Assembly (NCBI RefSeq): GCF_000382165.1
Contig: NZ_KB907701.1
Span: forward strand, 241,535 to 305,534
Direction: 5' to 3'
DNA length: 64,000 nt
Source: Arsukibacterium perlucidum DSM 18276
Lineage (GTDB): Bacteria > Pseudomonadota > Gammaproteobacteria > Enterobacterales > Alteromonadaceae
The position numbers were made by a program, and so were the translations under genes. The notes below the pieces were generated by a model. It was not told the origin of the DNA, searched no databases, and saw only the letters and a list, made by a program, of their open reading frames with translations. Position 1 is the stretch's first letter. Each line of letters starts with the position of its first letter. Positions 1 to 7,672 of the stretch are shown piece after piece.

Positions 1-1
1 G

Positions 2-742
2 CCGCTGCTTGCGCCGATGTCAGAAGTGGCCGGCCGGATGTCAATTCAGGCCGGTGCCCGGGCACTGGAAAAGTCCTGCGGCGGCCGCGGTGTTTTGTTA
101 GGCGGCGTACCAGGTGTAGCACCAGCAAAAGTAGTAGTAATCGGCGGTGGTATGGTAGGTACTAATGCGGCACAAATGGCAGTAGGTATGGGTGCCGATG
201 TGTCAGTGTTAGATCGTAACGTCGATGTCCTGCGTCGGATTAATGCTCAGTTTAACGGTGCCGTAAAAGCAATATATTCAACTGCTGCAGCGTTAGAGCA
301 GGAAGTATTGGCAGCCGATTTGGTTATTGGCGGCGTACTGGTGCCAGGTGCTGCGGCGCCAAAATTAATCACTGCGGAGCATATTAAACGGATGAAACCG
401 GGCTCAGCTATTGTAGATGTGGCGATTGACCAGGGCGGCTGTGTCGAAACCTCACGGGCAACAACTCATGCCGATCCTACTTATATCGTGGATGAAGTTG
501 TGCACTACTGTGTAGCAAACATGCCAGGTGCAGTACCCCGGACGTCTACTTTCGCCCTAAACAACGCAACGCTGCCCTTTATTATCCGCCTCGCTAATAA
601 AGGCTACAAACAGGCATTAACTGAAGATAAGCACTTGTTGGCTGGCCTGAACGTTTATCACGGGAAAGTGACTAACCAGAGCGTGGCAGAGGCTCTTGGT
701 TTTGCTTACGTCGCACCAGAGCAGGCAATTGGCAATAAATAG
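2..742 (+). CDS. ald: Alanine dehydrogenase, C-terminal part (5' end outside window)
   Basis: This is the last ~246 residues of an NAD-dependent alanine dehydrogenase, which oxidatively deaminates L-alanine to pyruvate and ammonia. The open frame runs to the left edge, and the residues before the first internal Met read PLLAPMSEVAGRMS, the conserved stretch in the middle of Ald proteins, so the gene is cut by the window and not truncated. A Rossmann NAD-binding motif (VIGGGMVGTNAA) follows near window residue 46, with the typical acidic residue after it (VLDRN). The family is about 370 residues long, so roughly one third is missing. A strong intrinsic terminator follows 30 bases after the stop, so this is the end of its transcript. 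Identification is secure. Confidence 0.95.
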   Translation, partial: PLLAPMSEVAGRMSIQAGARALEKSCGGRGVLLGGVPGVAPAKVVVIGGGMVGTNAAQMAVGMGADVSVLDRNVDVLRRINAQFNGAVKAIYSTAAALEQEVLAADLVIGGVLVPGAAAPKLITAEHIKRMKPGSAIVDVAIDQGGCVETSRATTHADPTYIVDEVVHYCVANMPGAVPRTSTFALNNATLPFIIRLANKGYKQALTEDKHLLAGLNVYHGKVTNQSVAEALGFAYVAPEQAIGNK

Positions 743-770
743 TCATACTGAAACAAGCTAAATCCAGTAA

Positions 771-797
771 AAACCGGCTAAAAGCCGGTTTTTTTTA
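771..797 (+). terminator. Rho-independent terminator of ald
   Basis: An 8-bp GC-rich stem (AACCGGCT / AGCCGGTT, loop of three A) is followed by a run of eight T. It lies 29 bases after the ald stop codon. Confidence 0.9.
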
Positions 798-814
798 TTT
801 TTCTATCAATTATT

Positions 815-842
815 TTCGTTAATTCAATAATAAAGCTATACA
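815..842 (+). promoter_or_regulatory. Predicted sigma-70 promoter of first csp gene
   Basis: TTCGTT (815-820) and TATACA (837-842) are separated by 16 bases in AT-rich DNA. The same arrangement (TTATTG, 16 bases, TATACT) occurs at the equivalent place before the second csp gene, which supports the call. Transcription from here would give a leader of roughly 200 bases. Confidence 0.55.
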
Positions 843-867
843 TTGAGCTCAGAACTGTTAAAGTGCT

Positions 868-1046
868 TCCCGGCCTGTAAAGCAGACCTATGTAACAACA
901 TGTTTTTGAAAACTTCGCTACACAGCTTCATAGTAAGTCATGTCCCTGAAGATTCACGCACGTTTGCCCGCATAAGTAAATTTAACAGTCAGGCTAACAG
1001 CGCATTAAGCGTAATTTAGTTTCATTAAAATTTTTAGGAGTCATTC
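868..1046 (+). promoter_or_regulatory. Long conserved 5' leader of csp copy 1
   Basis: About 180 bases between the predicted promoter and the start codon are nearly identical to the leader of the second csp gene, although they do not encode protein. The most conserved blocks are GACCTATGTAACAACATG, TTCATAGTAAGTCATG, CCTGAAGATTCACGCACG and the ribosome-binding region TTTTTAGGAGTCATTC. Long structured leaders are characteristic of cspA-type mRNAs, where refolding in the cold controls translation and stability. Thermosensing here is inferred from family knowledge and conservation between the copies. Confidence 0.6.
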
Positions 1047-1256
1047 ATGGCTAAAGTAACTGGTGTAGTAAAGTGGTTCAACGCTGATAAAGGTTTCGGT
1101 TTCATTACTCAGGATAACGGCGGCGCTGACGCGTTCGTTCATTTCCGTGCAATCATGACTGAAGGTTACAAAACCTTAGACGAAGGTCAACGCGTAACGT
1201 TCGAAATCGAACAAGGCCAGAAAGGCCCTCAAGCTGCTAACGTTACTGTTCTTTAA
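1047..1256 (+). CDS. Cold-shock domain protein, copy 1 (CspA family)
   Basis: A 69-residue single-domain cold-shock protein, the usual CspA length. It binds single-stranded RNA and DNA and acts as an RNA chaperone in the cytoplasm. RNP1 (KGFGFI, residues 15-20) and RNP2 (DAFVHF, about residues 28-33) are intact. The start is set by TAGGAG eight bases upstream. It differs from the copy at 1546 at only three residues (Asp/Asn and Thr/Ala in the middle, Val/Leu next to the end), so this is a recent tandem duplication or a pair kept similar by gene conversion. It has its own promoter, long leader and terminator, so the two copies are independent transcription units. Confidence 0.97.
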   Translation: MAKVTGVVKWFNADKGFGFITQDNGGADAFVHFRAIMTEGYKTLDEGQRVTFEIEQGQKGPQAANVTVL

Positions 1257-1280
1257 TAGCACAGTTCGTTTCAGTTTAAA

Positions 1281-1308
1281 AAAACCGGCTTTTAGCCGGT
1301 TTTTTTTA
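1281..1308 (+). terminator. Rho-independent terminator of csp copy 1
   Basis: AACCGGCT / AGCCGGTT stem with a TTT loop and eight T. The stem is the same as that of the ald terminator at 771, suggesting the duplicated segment carried the terminator along. The run of A upstream may let it work on both strands. Confidence 0.88.
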
Positions 1309-1319
1309 TTTCATTAATC

Positions 1320-1347
1320 TTATTGTTTATAGAATAAAAACTATACT
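1320..1347 (+). promoter_or_regulatory. Predicted sigma-70 promoter of second csp gene
   Basis: TTATTG (1320-1325), 16-base spacer, TATACT (1342-1347), preceded by AT-rich sequence. It matches the position and spacing of the candidate upstream of copy 1. Confidence 0.6.
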
Positions 1348-1370
1348 TTCATTTCAGAACTGATATTATG

Positions 1371-1545
1371 TCTTCCGGCCTGTATAACAGACCTATGTAA
1401 CAACATGTTTTTGAACACTTCGCTACAAGCTTCATAGTAAGTCATGTCCCTGAAGATTCACGCACGTTTGGCCACATAAGTAACAGTCAGGCTATCAACG
1501 CATTAAGCGTAAATTATGTTTTATTAAAATTTTTAGGAGTCATTC
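1371..1545 (+). promoter_or_regulatory. Long conserved 5' leader of csp copy 2
   Basis: This matches the leader at 868-1046 along almost its whole length, with a few substitutions and small indels (for example, copy 2 lacks the extra bases before AACAGTCAGGC). The last 30 bases, including TAGGAG and the start, are the same. Conservation of non-coding sequence in both copies points to a functional RNA leader. Confidence 0.6.
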
Positions 1546-1755
1546 ATGGCTAAAGTAACTGGTGTAGTAAAGTGGTTCAACGCTGATAAAGGTTTCGGTT
1601 TCATTACTCAGGATAACGGCGGCGCTGACGCGTTCGTTCATTTCCGCGCAATCATGACTGAAGGTTACAAAACCTTAAACGAAGGCCAGCGCGTTGCTTT
1701 CGAAATTGAACAAGGCCAGAAAGGCCCACAAGCTGCTAACGTAACTCTGCTGTAA
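1546..1755 (+). CDS. Cold-shock domain protein, copy 2 (CspA family)
   Basis: A 69-residue CspA-family RNA chaperone with intact RNP1 (KGFGFI) and RNP2 (DAFVHF). It is nearly identical to the protein at 1047. The first 40 codons are almost base-for-base the same, while the 3' third carries several synonymous changes, consistent with duplication followed by drift. It has its own promoter, leader and terminator. Whether the two copies respond to different signals cannot be told from sequence. Confidence 0.97.
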   Translation: MAKVTGVVKWFNADKGFGFITQDNGGADAFVHFRAIMTEGYKTLNEGQRVAFEIEQGQKGPQAANVTLL

Positions 1756-1775
1756 TAGCTAAGCACGTTCAGTTT

Positions 1776-1807
1776 AAAAAAGCGGCCGTTTTAACGGCCG
1801 TTTTTTA
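1776..1807 (+). terminator. Rho-independent terminator of csp copy 2
   Basis: CGGCCGTT / AACGGCCG stem, six T after it and an A-run before it. It lies 20 bases after the stop codon of copy 2. Confidence 0.88.
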
Positions 1808-1846
1808 TTGGCTGAAATTCGGTATCGCCATTACATTTCTTCATAC

Positions 1847-1875
1847 AGAAACGCCGCAAAATTGCGGCGTTTTTT
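1847..1875 (-). terminator. Hairpin between convergent csp copy 2 and GAPDH-like gene
   Basis: A 10-bp perfect stem (AACGCCGCAA / TTGCGGCGTT) with a two-base loop and T-run. It lies just beyond the stop of the minus-strand GAPDH-like gene and after the csp terminator. The T-run is better on the plus strand, so it may serve both directions. Confidence 0.7.
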
Positions 1876-1897
1876 ACTAATTTACATGCGGCATTAG

Positions 1898-3352
1898 TTA
1901 CTCTTTGGCAACAGGTAAGGTTGGGTACTTAATCCCGGCCATATCATTCATCACCCGGATAACCTGAGTACTGTAACCAAACTCGTTATCATACCAGACA
2001 TACAGCACACAACGATCACCGTCAACTATAGTAGCTTGCGAGTCAACTACGCCGGCATAACGTGAACCGACTAAGTCCGAGGATACAATTTCAGTAGAAC
2101 TGGTGTAATCAATCTGATCCTGCAGTTCAGAAAACAGTGAGGTCCGTTGTAAAAAGGCGTTAAGTTCGTCACGGCTGGTTTCTTTATTCAGATTTAACGA
2201 CAAAATTGCCATAGAAACATTCGGCGTAGGCACCCGAATAGCGTTGCCGGTAAGTTTGCCCTTTAACTCAGGTAATGCCTTTGCCACCGCACTGGCTGCG
2301 CCGGTAGAGGTAATAACCATATTAAGAGGTGCAGCCCTGCCCCGACGTTCAGCTTTGTGGAAGTTATCAATCAGATTTTGATCGTTGGTGTAAGAGTGTA
2401 CGGTTTCAACATGGCCGTTACGGATACCAAACTCATCATTCAATGCTTTTAATACCGGTGTAATAGCGTTGGTAGTACAACTGGCAGCAGACACAAATTT
2501 ATGTTCAGGCATAATCATGTGTTGGTTTACACCGTAAACAATATTTGGCACATCGCCTTTTGCCGGTGCTGTTAACAGTACCCGGGCCGTACCTTTACTC
2601 TGGAAGTGGATAGCCAGTTCTTGATCATCTTTCCAGATGCCGGTGTTGTCGACCACCAGGGCGTTATCAATACCATACTCTGTGTAATCAACCATTTCAG
2701 GTGAGCTGGCGTAAATAACCTTTATAAAAGTACCGTTAGCTTTAATGCCCTGGTTTTCTTCATCGACCGTGATGCTGCCATTGAAAGGTCCGTGAATTGA
2801 ATCACGGCGCAGCAGGCTGGCCCGCTTTTCCAAATCGCCCTTTTTGCCACCACGCACCACTATCGCTTTTAACCGTAATTTGCTGCTTGGACCAGAACGC
2901 TCCAGCATCAGCCTGGCCAGTAAACGTCCGATCCGGCCAAAGCCATATAACACAACGTCAGTGGGCTTAACTTTGTCTTCATGATCAAGAATATCAGCCA
3001 ACTCACGCGCTAAATATTGCTCGAGGTTCAAACCCGCCCCTGAGTTCTTAAATAAGAAACCGTAAGCAAGTTTGCCAATATCAACCCGTCCCGGCGCCAG
3101 ATTCATTTTGCTGATGGCTTCCAGAACCGGAAAACTCTCGCGCAGCCGCAATTTTTCACCTTCAAATCGCTCTACCGTTTTATGTGCTTTGATAATGTCG
3201 ATAGTGGTGGCGTTAACCAGCGGGCGGCCATATACGACGACTTCAATTCCTTTGTTTCGGTATAGACGGCCAATAATTGGCTGCATATTTTCGGCATATT
3301 CCTGGCGTTCCTGCCAGCTTTTCTGGTATTGCTCTGCGTGTGATAGGGTCAT
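1898..3352 (-). CDS. Glyceraldehyde-3-phosphate dehydrogenase paralogue, long form
   Basis: A 484-residue GAPDH-family enzyme. Classical GapA is ~330 residues; this one has a ~130-residue N-terminal extension before the Rossmann motif GFGRIGR (residues 137-143). The catalytic Cys sits in SAASCTTNAITPV (Cys292), and the C-terminal WYDNEFGYS signature is present. Such ~480-residue GAPDHs occur in marine gammaproteobacteria beside a normal GapA, and this window also holds that normal GapA at 29368. The extension (start of the protein to about residue 130) has no motif I recognise. Direction in metabolism (glycolysis or gluconeogenesis) and cofactor preference cannot be read from the sequence. 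It is monocistronic and convergent with csp copy 2. Confidence 0.9.
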   Translation of the reverse strand: MTLSHAEQYQKSWQERQEYAENMQPIIGRLYRNKGIEVVVYGRPLVNATTIDIIKAHKTVERFEGEKLRLRESFPVLEAISKMNLAPGRVDIGKLAYGFLFKNSGAGLNLEQYLARELADILDHEDKVKPTDVVLYGFGRIGRLLARLMLERSGPSSKLRLKAIVVRGGKKGDLEKRASLLRRDSIHGPFNGSITVDEENQGIKANGTFIKVIYASSPEMVDYTEYGIDNALVVDNTGIWKDDQELAIHFQSKGTARVLLTAPAKGDVPNIVYGVNQHMIMPEHKFVSAASCTTNAITPVLKALNDEFGIRNGHVETVHSYTNDQNLIDNFHKAERRGRAAPLNMVITSTGAASAVAKALPELKGKLTGNAIRVPTPNVSMAILSLNLNKETSRDELNAFLQRTSLFSELQDQIDYTSSTEIVSSDLVGSRYAGVVDSQATIVDGDRCVLYVWYDNEFGYSTQVIRVMNDMAGIKYPTLPVAKE

Positions 3353-3483
3353 GTGTCGGCCTTTTACTTCAAAAAGATGAATTAATCGGAGCCTCGTGCT
3401 GCTTTGTAGGGTACAGCTTGTTTACGAAAGGCGGCACATTGTAATAGATATTGAAACCTTACCACAACCACAACAAGTCAATT

Positions 3484-3873
3484 TCAGGCTTTTGTCGCAT
3501 GTTGAAACCTTAAACTTACAGAGTTTACGCAATATCGCTGACCAGTAGGTGCCGGGCCATCGTCAAATACATGACCCAGGTGAGCATCACAGTTACTGCA
3601 GAGAATTTCTGTCCGCTGCATGCCATGAGTGGTATCGGTATCGTATTTTACCCTGCCCTCTAACGCCTGGTAAAAACTAGGCCAACCGCAACCTGCATCA
3701 AACTTAGCGTCGGAGGCAAACAATACTGCACCACAACAAATACAATGGTAGGTGCCATCTGCAGTATGATGCAGCAACTCTCCCGTGAAAGGATACTCAG
3801 TACCTTTTAACCGGGTTACCCGATATTGCTCATCGGTTAAGCGTTGTTGCCATTGTTGCTCTGTTAACTTCAT
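3484..3873 (-). CDS. msrB: Peptide-methionine (R)-S-oxide reductase
   Basis: A 129-residue MsrB, which reduces the R epimer of methionine sulfoxide in oxidised proteins using thioredoxin. Two zinc-binding Cys pairs are visible (C44/C47 and C92/C95), as is the catalytic Cys115 in [11 protein letters not shown]. The substrate-pocket motif GCGWPSF is at 61-67. Length and motifs match single-domain cytoplasmic MsrB; there is no signal peptide and no MsrA fusion. It is monocistronic. Confidence 0.96.
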   Translation of the reverse strand: MKLTEQQWQQRLTDEQYRVTRLKGTEYPFTGELLHHTADGTYHCICCGAVLFASDAKFDAGCGWPSFYQALEGRVKYDTDTTHGMQRTEILCSNCDAHLGHVFDDGPAPTGQRYCVNSVSLRFQHATKA

Positions 3874-4055
3874 AATTCCTTCCAGTTTACGATGATGCTT
3901 ATGCGATAATTCAGTTCAGAGTTATTAACAGTTTAGCTTTATTGTGGCGTTTTACCTTTAATATACGAAAAACGCCGCTCGTCATAAAACGCACTAAACA
4001 ATATTTTCAGACATTAAACTTACCTGGCAGCATTCACCCACTTAAGGAGTTACTT

Positions 4056-4721
4056 ATGCAAAAACCACTATTTTGGTTCACTCTGCTTCTGTCAATGTTA
4101 CTTTCTGCGCCGCTATTTGCAGAGGAGCTCACCGGCAAATGGCGCGGCAACCTGCAGATGGCGCCACAGGCAGAATTGACCCTTGGCATCAATATTTACA
4201 ATGGTCCGCAAGGATACACCCTGACAATCGACAGCCCTAATCAAGGTATATTCGATTATAGTCCCAGTCATTTTAAAATCGATGGTAGCAATGTGCAGTT
4301 TCAGGATGACAAGCTAAATGCCAGTTTTACCGGCGCCTTACAGCAAGGTCTGTTGCGTGGCGAATTCAGCCAGGGTAAAAAACTTACGCTTAACTTAACC
4401 AAACTGGACGAGGCACAGCTACAATTGCTAGAAAATGAAGGCAGCTGGTTTGGTGATCTTATTATCAATAACAGTGCCCGTTTACCGCTTGTTTTAAATA
4501 TAGCGGTGGCTGATAAAGGCTATCATGTCACGCTTGACAGCCCTAAACAGCAAAGCTTTGGCATTCCGGTAGAGACATTCAGCTTAACTGCCGACAAAAT
4601 GGAGTTTAAGTCAGCTTTAATCAACGCAAACTACAGCGCCATTTGGCAGGATAACAGCTGGCAAGGTACTTTTGTACAAGGAGCAGCAATGCCGTTGGTC
4701 CTAAAAAAAAAGCAGAACTGA
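4056..4721 (+). CDS. Exported protein with two tandem ~90-residue repeats
   Basis: A 221-residue protein starting at the ATG preceded by AAGGAG (4044-4049); an upstream in-frame Met at 3942 has no ribosome-binding site. A signal peptide covers about residues 1-24 (hydrophobic LFWFTLLLSMLLSAPLFA, cleavage after AEE-type site). The mature part contains two related units, each opening with a Trp-Gly element (GKWRGNL; GSWFGDL) and carrying a 'TLDSP-x-Q' type motif (TIDSPNQGIF; TLDSPKQQSF). The same pattern is seen in N-terminal domains of some exported serine hydrolases. It ends in Lys-rich LKKKQN, encoded over a nine-A run that forms a slippery heptamer. The next gene is a serine hydrolase in the -1 frame, so this may be the N-terminal half of a fused protein made by frameshifting. 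No specific family name is assigned. Confidence 0.75.
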   Translation: MQKPLFWFTLLLSMLLSAPLFAEELTGKWRGNLQMAPQAELTLGINIYNGPQGYTLTIDSPNQGIFDYSPSHFKIDGSNVQFQDDKLNASFTGALQQGLLRGEFSQGKKLTLNLTKLDEAQLQLLENEGSWFGDLIINNSARLPLVLNIAVADKGYHVTLDSPKQQSFGIPVETFSLTADKMEFKSALINANYSAIWQDNSWQGTFVQGAAMPLVLKKKQN

Positions 4722-4731
4722 ATAATCAGTT
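4703..4731 (+). promoter_or_regulatory. Candidate programmed -1 ribosomal frameshift site
   Basis: A nine-A run followed by G holds A AAA AAG (4706-4712), the heptamer used by E. coli dnaX, and it lies in the correct phase (zero-frame codons AAA AAG). The zero frame stops at 4719-4721. The -1 frame enters the downstream serine hydrolase without a stop. Three bases after the heptamer a hairpin AACTGA/TCAGTT with loop ATAA (4716-4731) overlaps the stop codon. The stem is only six pairs and the spacer is shorter than usual, so strength is uncertain. A homopolymer sequencing error would look the same. Confidence 0.45.
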
Positions 4732-5755
4732 GAGCCCTACCGTTGCCACTATAAACCACTGGTTGCCCGCTGAATTTGGCGATACAGGTGTGGCAGTAGC
4801 GATTATTAGTGGTGGCCAAACCCGCTTTTATCTGCACGGCTTCGCCGACCACAGCAAACAACAAGCTGTCGGCAAGCAAACGTTATTTGAAATTGGCTCA
4901 GTAACCAAACCTTTGGTTGGTTTGGTTACTGCCCTGTTAGTAACGGACCAACAACTGAGCCTCGACACTACTGTCGCAGCCTTGTTGCAACATGCAGATT
5001 ATCAGCAGCATCAATATACTCTGGCGCAGCTGCTGAGCCATTACAGTGGTTTGCCTCGCTTACCTGCCAACTTACCCCTGACAGACTTAACCGATCCCTA
5101 TGCAAACTACAGCCAAGCTGATTTAATGGCTGCTTTGCAGCAAGTACAACCCGGCGAGCAGCAATTTGAATACTCAAATTTTGGCTATGGCTTGCTGGCA
5201 GAGCTGATTAGCCGGCAACAAAACGTTGGCTTCTCAGCGATGATGCAACAGCAATTATTTAATCCACTGAACATGACAGCCAGTACAGTTGCTATTACGG
5301 GCGGCAGCTATACTAATCGAGCACAGGGGTATCAGCCAGATGGGACTGATTCTGCAAACTGGCATTTTCAGGCACTTGCTGGCGCTGGCGCAGTGTTGTC
5401 GTCAATTGCTGATATGGCCAAGCTGGTAGAACATTACCTGAGTGCTACGGCTACAGACAACTTGTCAACAAGAGCCAGCAGCAATACGCCGTCACTAGCT
5501 AAAGCAATGCGTTTATCGGTAACGCCCGCAGCAGCAGATCCAACGATCGGTTTTGGCTGGATGCTACAGCCGGAAGGGCTTATATGGCATAACGGCCAGA
5601 CCGGAGGATTTAACGCTTTCGTCGGTTTTGCCCCTGCTGAACAGGTAGGTATTATTATTCTGAGCAATGCTACTATTCCGGTAACGCCAGGTGGCATGAC
5701 CCTGTTACAACAACTGCAACAACAGGCAAACACCAAAAGTAATGAGCAGCCATAA
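4730..5755 (+). CDS. Serine hydrolase, class C beta-lactamase/PBP4-like fold
   Basis: A 341-residue serine hydrolase of the beta-lactamase-related family. Catalytic boxes are present: S57-x-x-K60 (GSVTK), Y148-S-N150 and the third box H287-N-G289. These enzymes act as peptidases, esterases or D-amino-acid hydrolases, usually outside the cytoplasm; the substrate cannot be predicted. The frame opens at TTG (4730) with no convincing ribosome-binding site and no signal peptide, odd for this family. The gene directly upstream supplies a signal peptide and lies in the zero frame relative to the slippery A-run at 4703-4712, so the native product may be a frameshift fusion of about 560 residues. It is followed after two bases by a sensor kinase gene, so it belongs to one operon with the two-component system. 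Confidence 0.85.
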   Translation: MSPTVATINHWLPAEFGDTGVAVAIISGGQTRFYLHGFADHSKQQAVGKQTLFEIGSVTKPLVGLVTALLVTDQQLSLDTTVAALLQHADYQQHQYTLAQLLSHYSGLPRLPANLPLTDLTDPYANYSQADLMAALQQVQPGEQQFEYSNFGYGLLAELISRQQNVGFSAMMQQQLFNPLNMTASTVAITGGSYTNRAQGYQPDGTDSANWHFQALAGAGAVLSSIADMAKLVEHYLSATATDNLSTRASSNTPSLAKAMRLSVTPAAADPTIGFGWMLQPEGLIWHNGQTGGFNAFVGFAPAEQVGIIILSNATIPVTPGGMTLLQQLQQQANTKSNEQP

Positions 5756-5757
5756 CA

Positions 5758-6819
5758 ATGAGTGATGAATTAGCCATAGCCCAACCACGGCGCCACCTCT
5801 ATCTTATCTGTCAACTTAGCGGTTGGTTGCTGTTATATGCTTTGATTAGTATCGCAGCATGGATGCGGCCGATTTTTACCGAAGTAGAATTACTATATGC
5901 GTTGGTATTAGTTGGCAGCAGCGCTATTGGTTCGCATTTAATCCGGCTCGGCTATAAAAAGCGCTTTCGTCGGAGAAACATCTGGCAACAAGCACTGTAT
6001 CTGGCAATTAGCAGCCTGCTGGTTGCCGCTATCGCTGCCGTGCTTTTGGTCGTCACGGCGTTTGCTCTGGCCCATTTTGGCGTTACCAATCCAATACCGC
6101 AGGCACAGCGTGGCTTTGTAGCCAGAGTGGTTTTTAGCGGCAATTTTTTCAATATGCTGATGGCGCTTTTATTCTGGTCAGCACTTTATTTCAGTATTAC
6201 TAAAGTACGACAATTACGTCAAACAAGTGAACTGTTAAAATCAAGTCAGCTTGATGCGCTAAAAAACCAACTTAACCCCCACTTTTTGTTTAACGCCATC
6301 AATAATATCAGGGCATTAATTCTGGAAGATCCGGCCCGCGCCAGAGAAATGCTGGCCCGACTGTCAGACATGCTACGCTACAGTCTGAGTAAAGATGACC
6401 AAGCCAAAGTAACACTTAGTGCTGAGCTTGCTATTGTTAACGAATATATTGCACTTTGCTCTATTCAGTTCGAAGAACGACTGTATTTTTCTTTGAATGC
6501 CGAACAGCGTTGCCAACAAGCATTGGTGCCCAAGTTATTGCTGCAATTGTGCGTCGAGAATGCTATCAAGCATGGTATCAGTAAAGATATCGACGGCGGC
6601 AGTATCAACGTGACAGTGCATCAAATCAATAATATGCTGAATATCAGCATTATAAACGACGGTAGCCTTGATACAGATGCAAATCATCAAGGCGTTGGCT
6701 TACAAAACATCCGGCAACGACTGGCATTACTATACCCTGACGAGCGGCAAGCCGGATTAACCATATCCAGCGAACACCATAAGGTAAAAACTCAGATTCG
6801 CTTGCCACTGGAGTTTTAA
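5758..6819 (+). CDS. Sensor histidine kinase, LytS/YehU (His_kinase) type
   Basis: A 353-residue membrane sensor kinase. The first ~150 residues hold about four hydrophobic segments (near 15-35, 45-62, 80-108 and 128-147) with little extracytoplasmic loop, suggesting a signal sensed in or at the membrane. The phosphoacceptor box LNPHFLFNAINNIR carries His175. A HATPase domain follows, with an N-box (CVENAIKHG) and a G-box near GVGLQNIRQRL. It starts two bases after the serine hydrolase stop and ends one base before the response regulator, so the pair is translationally coupled. It belongs to the non-orthodox LytS/AgrC-like class that pairs with LytTR regulators. The stimulus is unknown. Confidence 0.93.
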   Translation: MSDELAIAQPRRHLYLICQLSGWLLLYALISIAAWMRPIFTEVELLYALVLVGSSAIGSHLIRLGYKKRFRRRNIWQQALYLAISSLLVAAIAAVLLVVTAFALAHFGVTNPIPQAQRGFVARVVFSGNFFNMLMALLFWSALYFSITKVRQLRQTSELLKSSQLDALKNQLNPHFLFNAINNIRALILEDPARAREMLARLSDMLRYSLSKDDQAKVTLSAELAIVNEYIALCSIQFEERLYFSLNAEQRCQQALVPKLLLQLCVENAIKHGISKDIDGGSINVTVHQINNMLNISIINDGSLDTDANHQGVGLQNIRQRLALLYPDERQAGLTISSEHHKVKTQIRLPLEF

Positions 6820-6820
6820 T

Positions 6821-7519
6821 ATGAAGGTATTGGTTGTAGACGACAGCCGGCTGGCTCGCCTGGAGTTAGCACAGCAATTAAATCATATAAGCGGCACCAG
6901 TCTGATTGGCGAGGCCGCCAATATTCGCCAGGCTAAACAGCAAATTGAAACACTGAAACCCGACGTGGTATTGCTGGATATTAATATGCCCGGCGGCGAT
7001 GGATTTAAATTACTGGAACAACTCGACTATCTGCCTCAGGTCATTTTCATTACGGCTTATGATCATTATGCGCTCAAATCATTCGAATATAATGCTCTGG
7101 ATTATTTACTAAAGCCAGTGACCTTAAGCCGGCTGCAAGCTGCTTTTGATAAGTTACAACCTGTTAGTCAAAACGGACAAAAATTGGCACTACATCAACA
7201 GTTTTTCATTAAAGATGGTGAGAATTGCTTTTTTGTAAAATTAGCTGACGTGATTTGTTTTGAAGCAATGGGCAACTACACCCGGGTTCACCTGGCACAG
7301 GCCACGCCGGCAACCTATCGCAGTATCAGTGCTGTTGCTCAGCGATTACCGGCGGAATTTTTTTTTCGCGCCAATCGTAGCTGGATAATAAATACGCAGT
7401 ATATCAAAGAGATAACACCATCTATTGCCGGCGGTTTCGATGTGTTACTGCAAAATAATAAGCAGGTGGAAATATCACGCCGCCAGGCCAGCGCTTTTCG
7501 CCAGCAATGGAGTCTGTAA
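6821..7519 (+). CDS. LytTR-family response regulator
   Basis: A 232-residue two-domain regulator. The receiver domain (1-~120) has acidic D7/D8, phosphoacceptor D53 (LLDINMPG), T78 and K98 (LLKPV). The C-terminal ~100 residues match the LytTR DNA-binding domain, with YTRVHL and the FFRANRSWIIN pattern typical of the family. It is the last gene of the operon with the two-repeat exported protein, serine hydrolase and kinase. A likely target is the operon itself, since such regulators often control neighbouring genes, but no LytTR direct repeat was confidently located. Confidence 0.94.
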   Translation: MKVLVVDDSRLARLELAQQLNHISGTSLIGEAANIRQAKQQIETLKPDVVLLDINMPGGDGFKLLEQLDYLPQVIFITAYDHYALKSFEYNALDYLLKPVTLSRLQAAFDKLQPVSQNGQKLALHQQFFIKDGENCFFVKLADVICFEAMGNYTRVHLAQATPATYRSISAVAQRLPAEFFFRANRSWIINTQYIKEITPSIAGGFDVLLQNNKQVEISRRQASAFRQQWSL

Positions 7520-7672
7520 CGGTCGATGACTGAAACCTACTTCCCCTAAAGCAAATAACAACTAACGGCACAAAATTTGCTGGTTTTTACGGGAGTGTAA
7601 TTAAGCAGTGCACGGTAATGACTCTTAAATTAAGTGGTAGCCTGGCAAATTTGTGTCAGGTAGCAACCCTGG

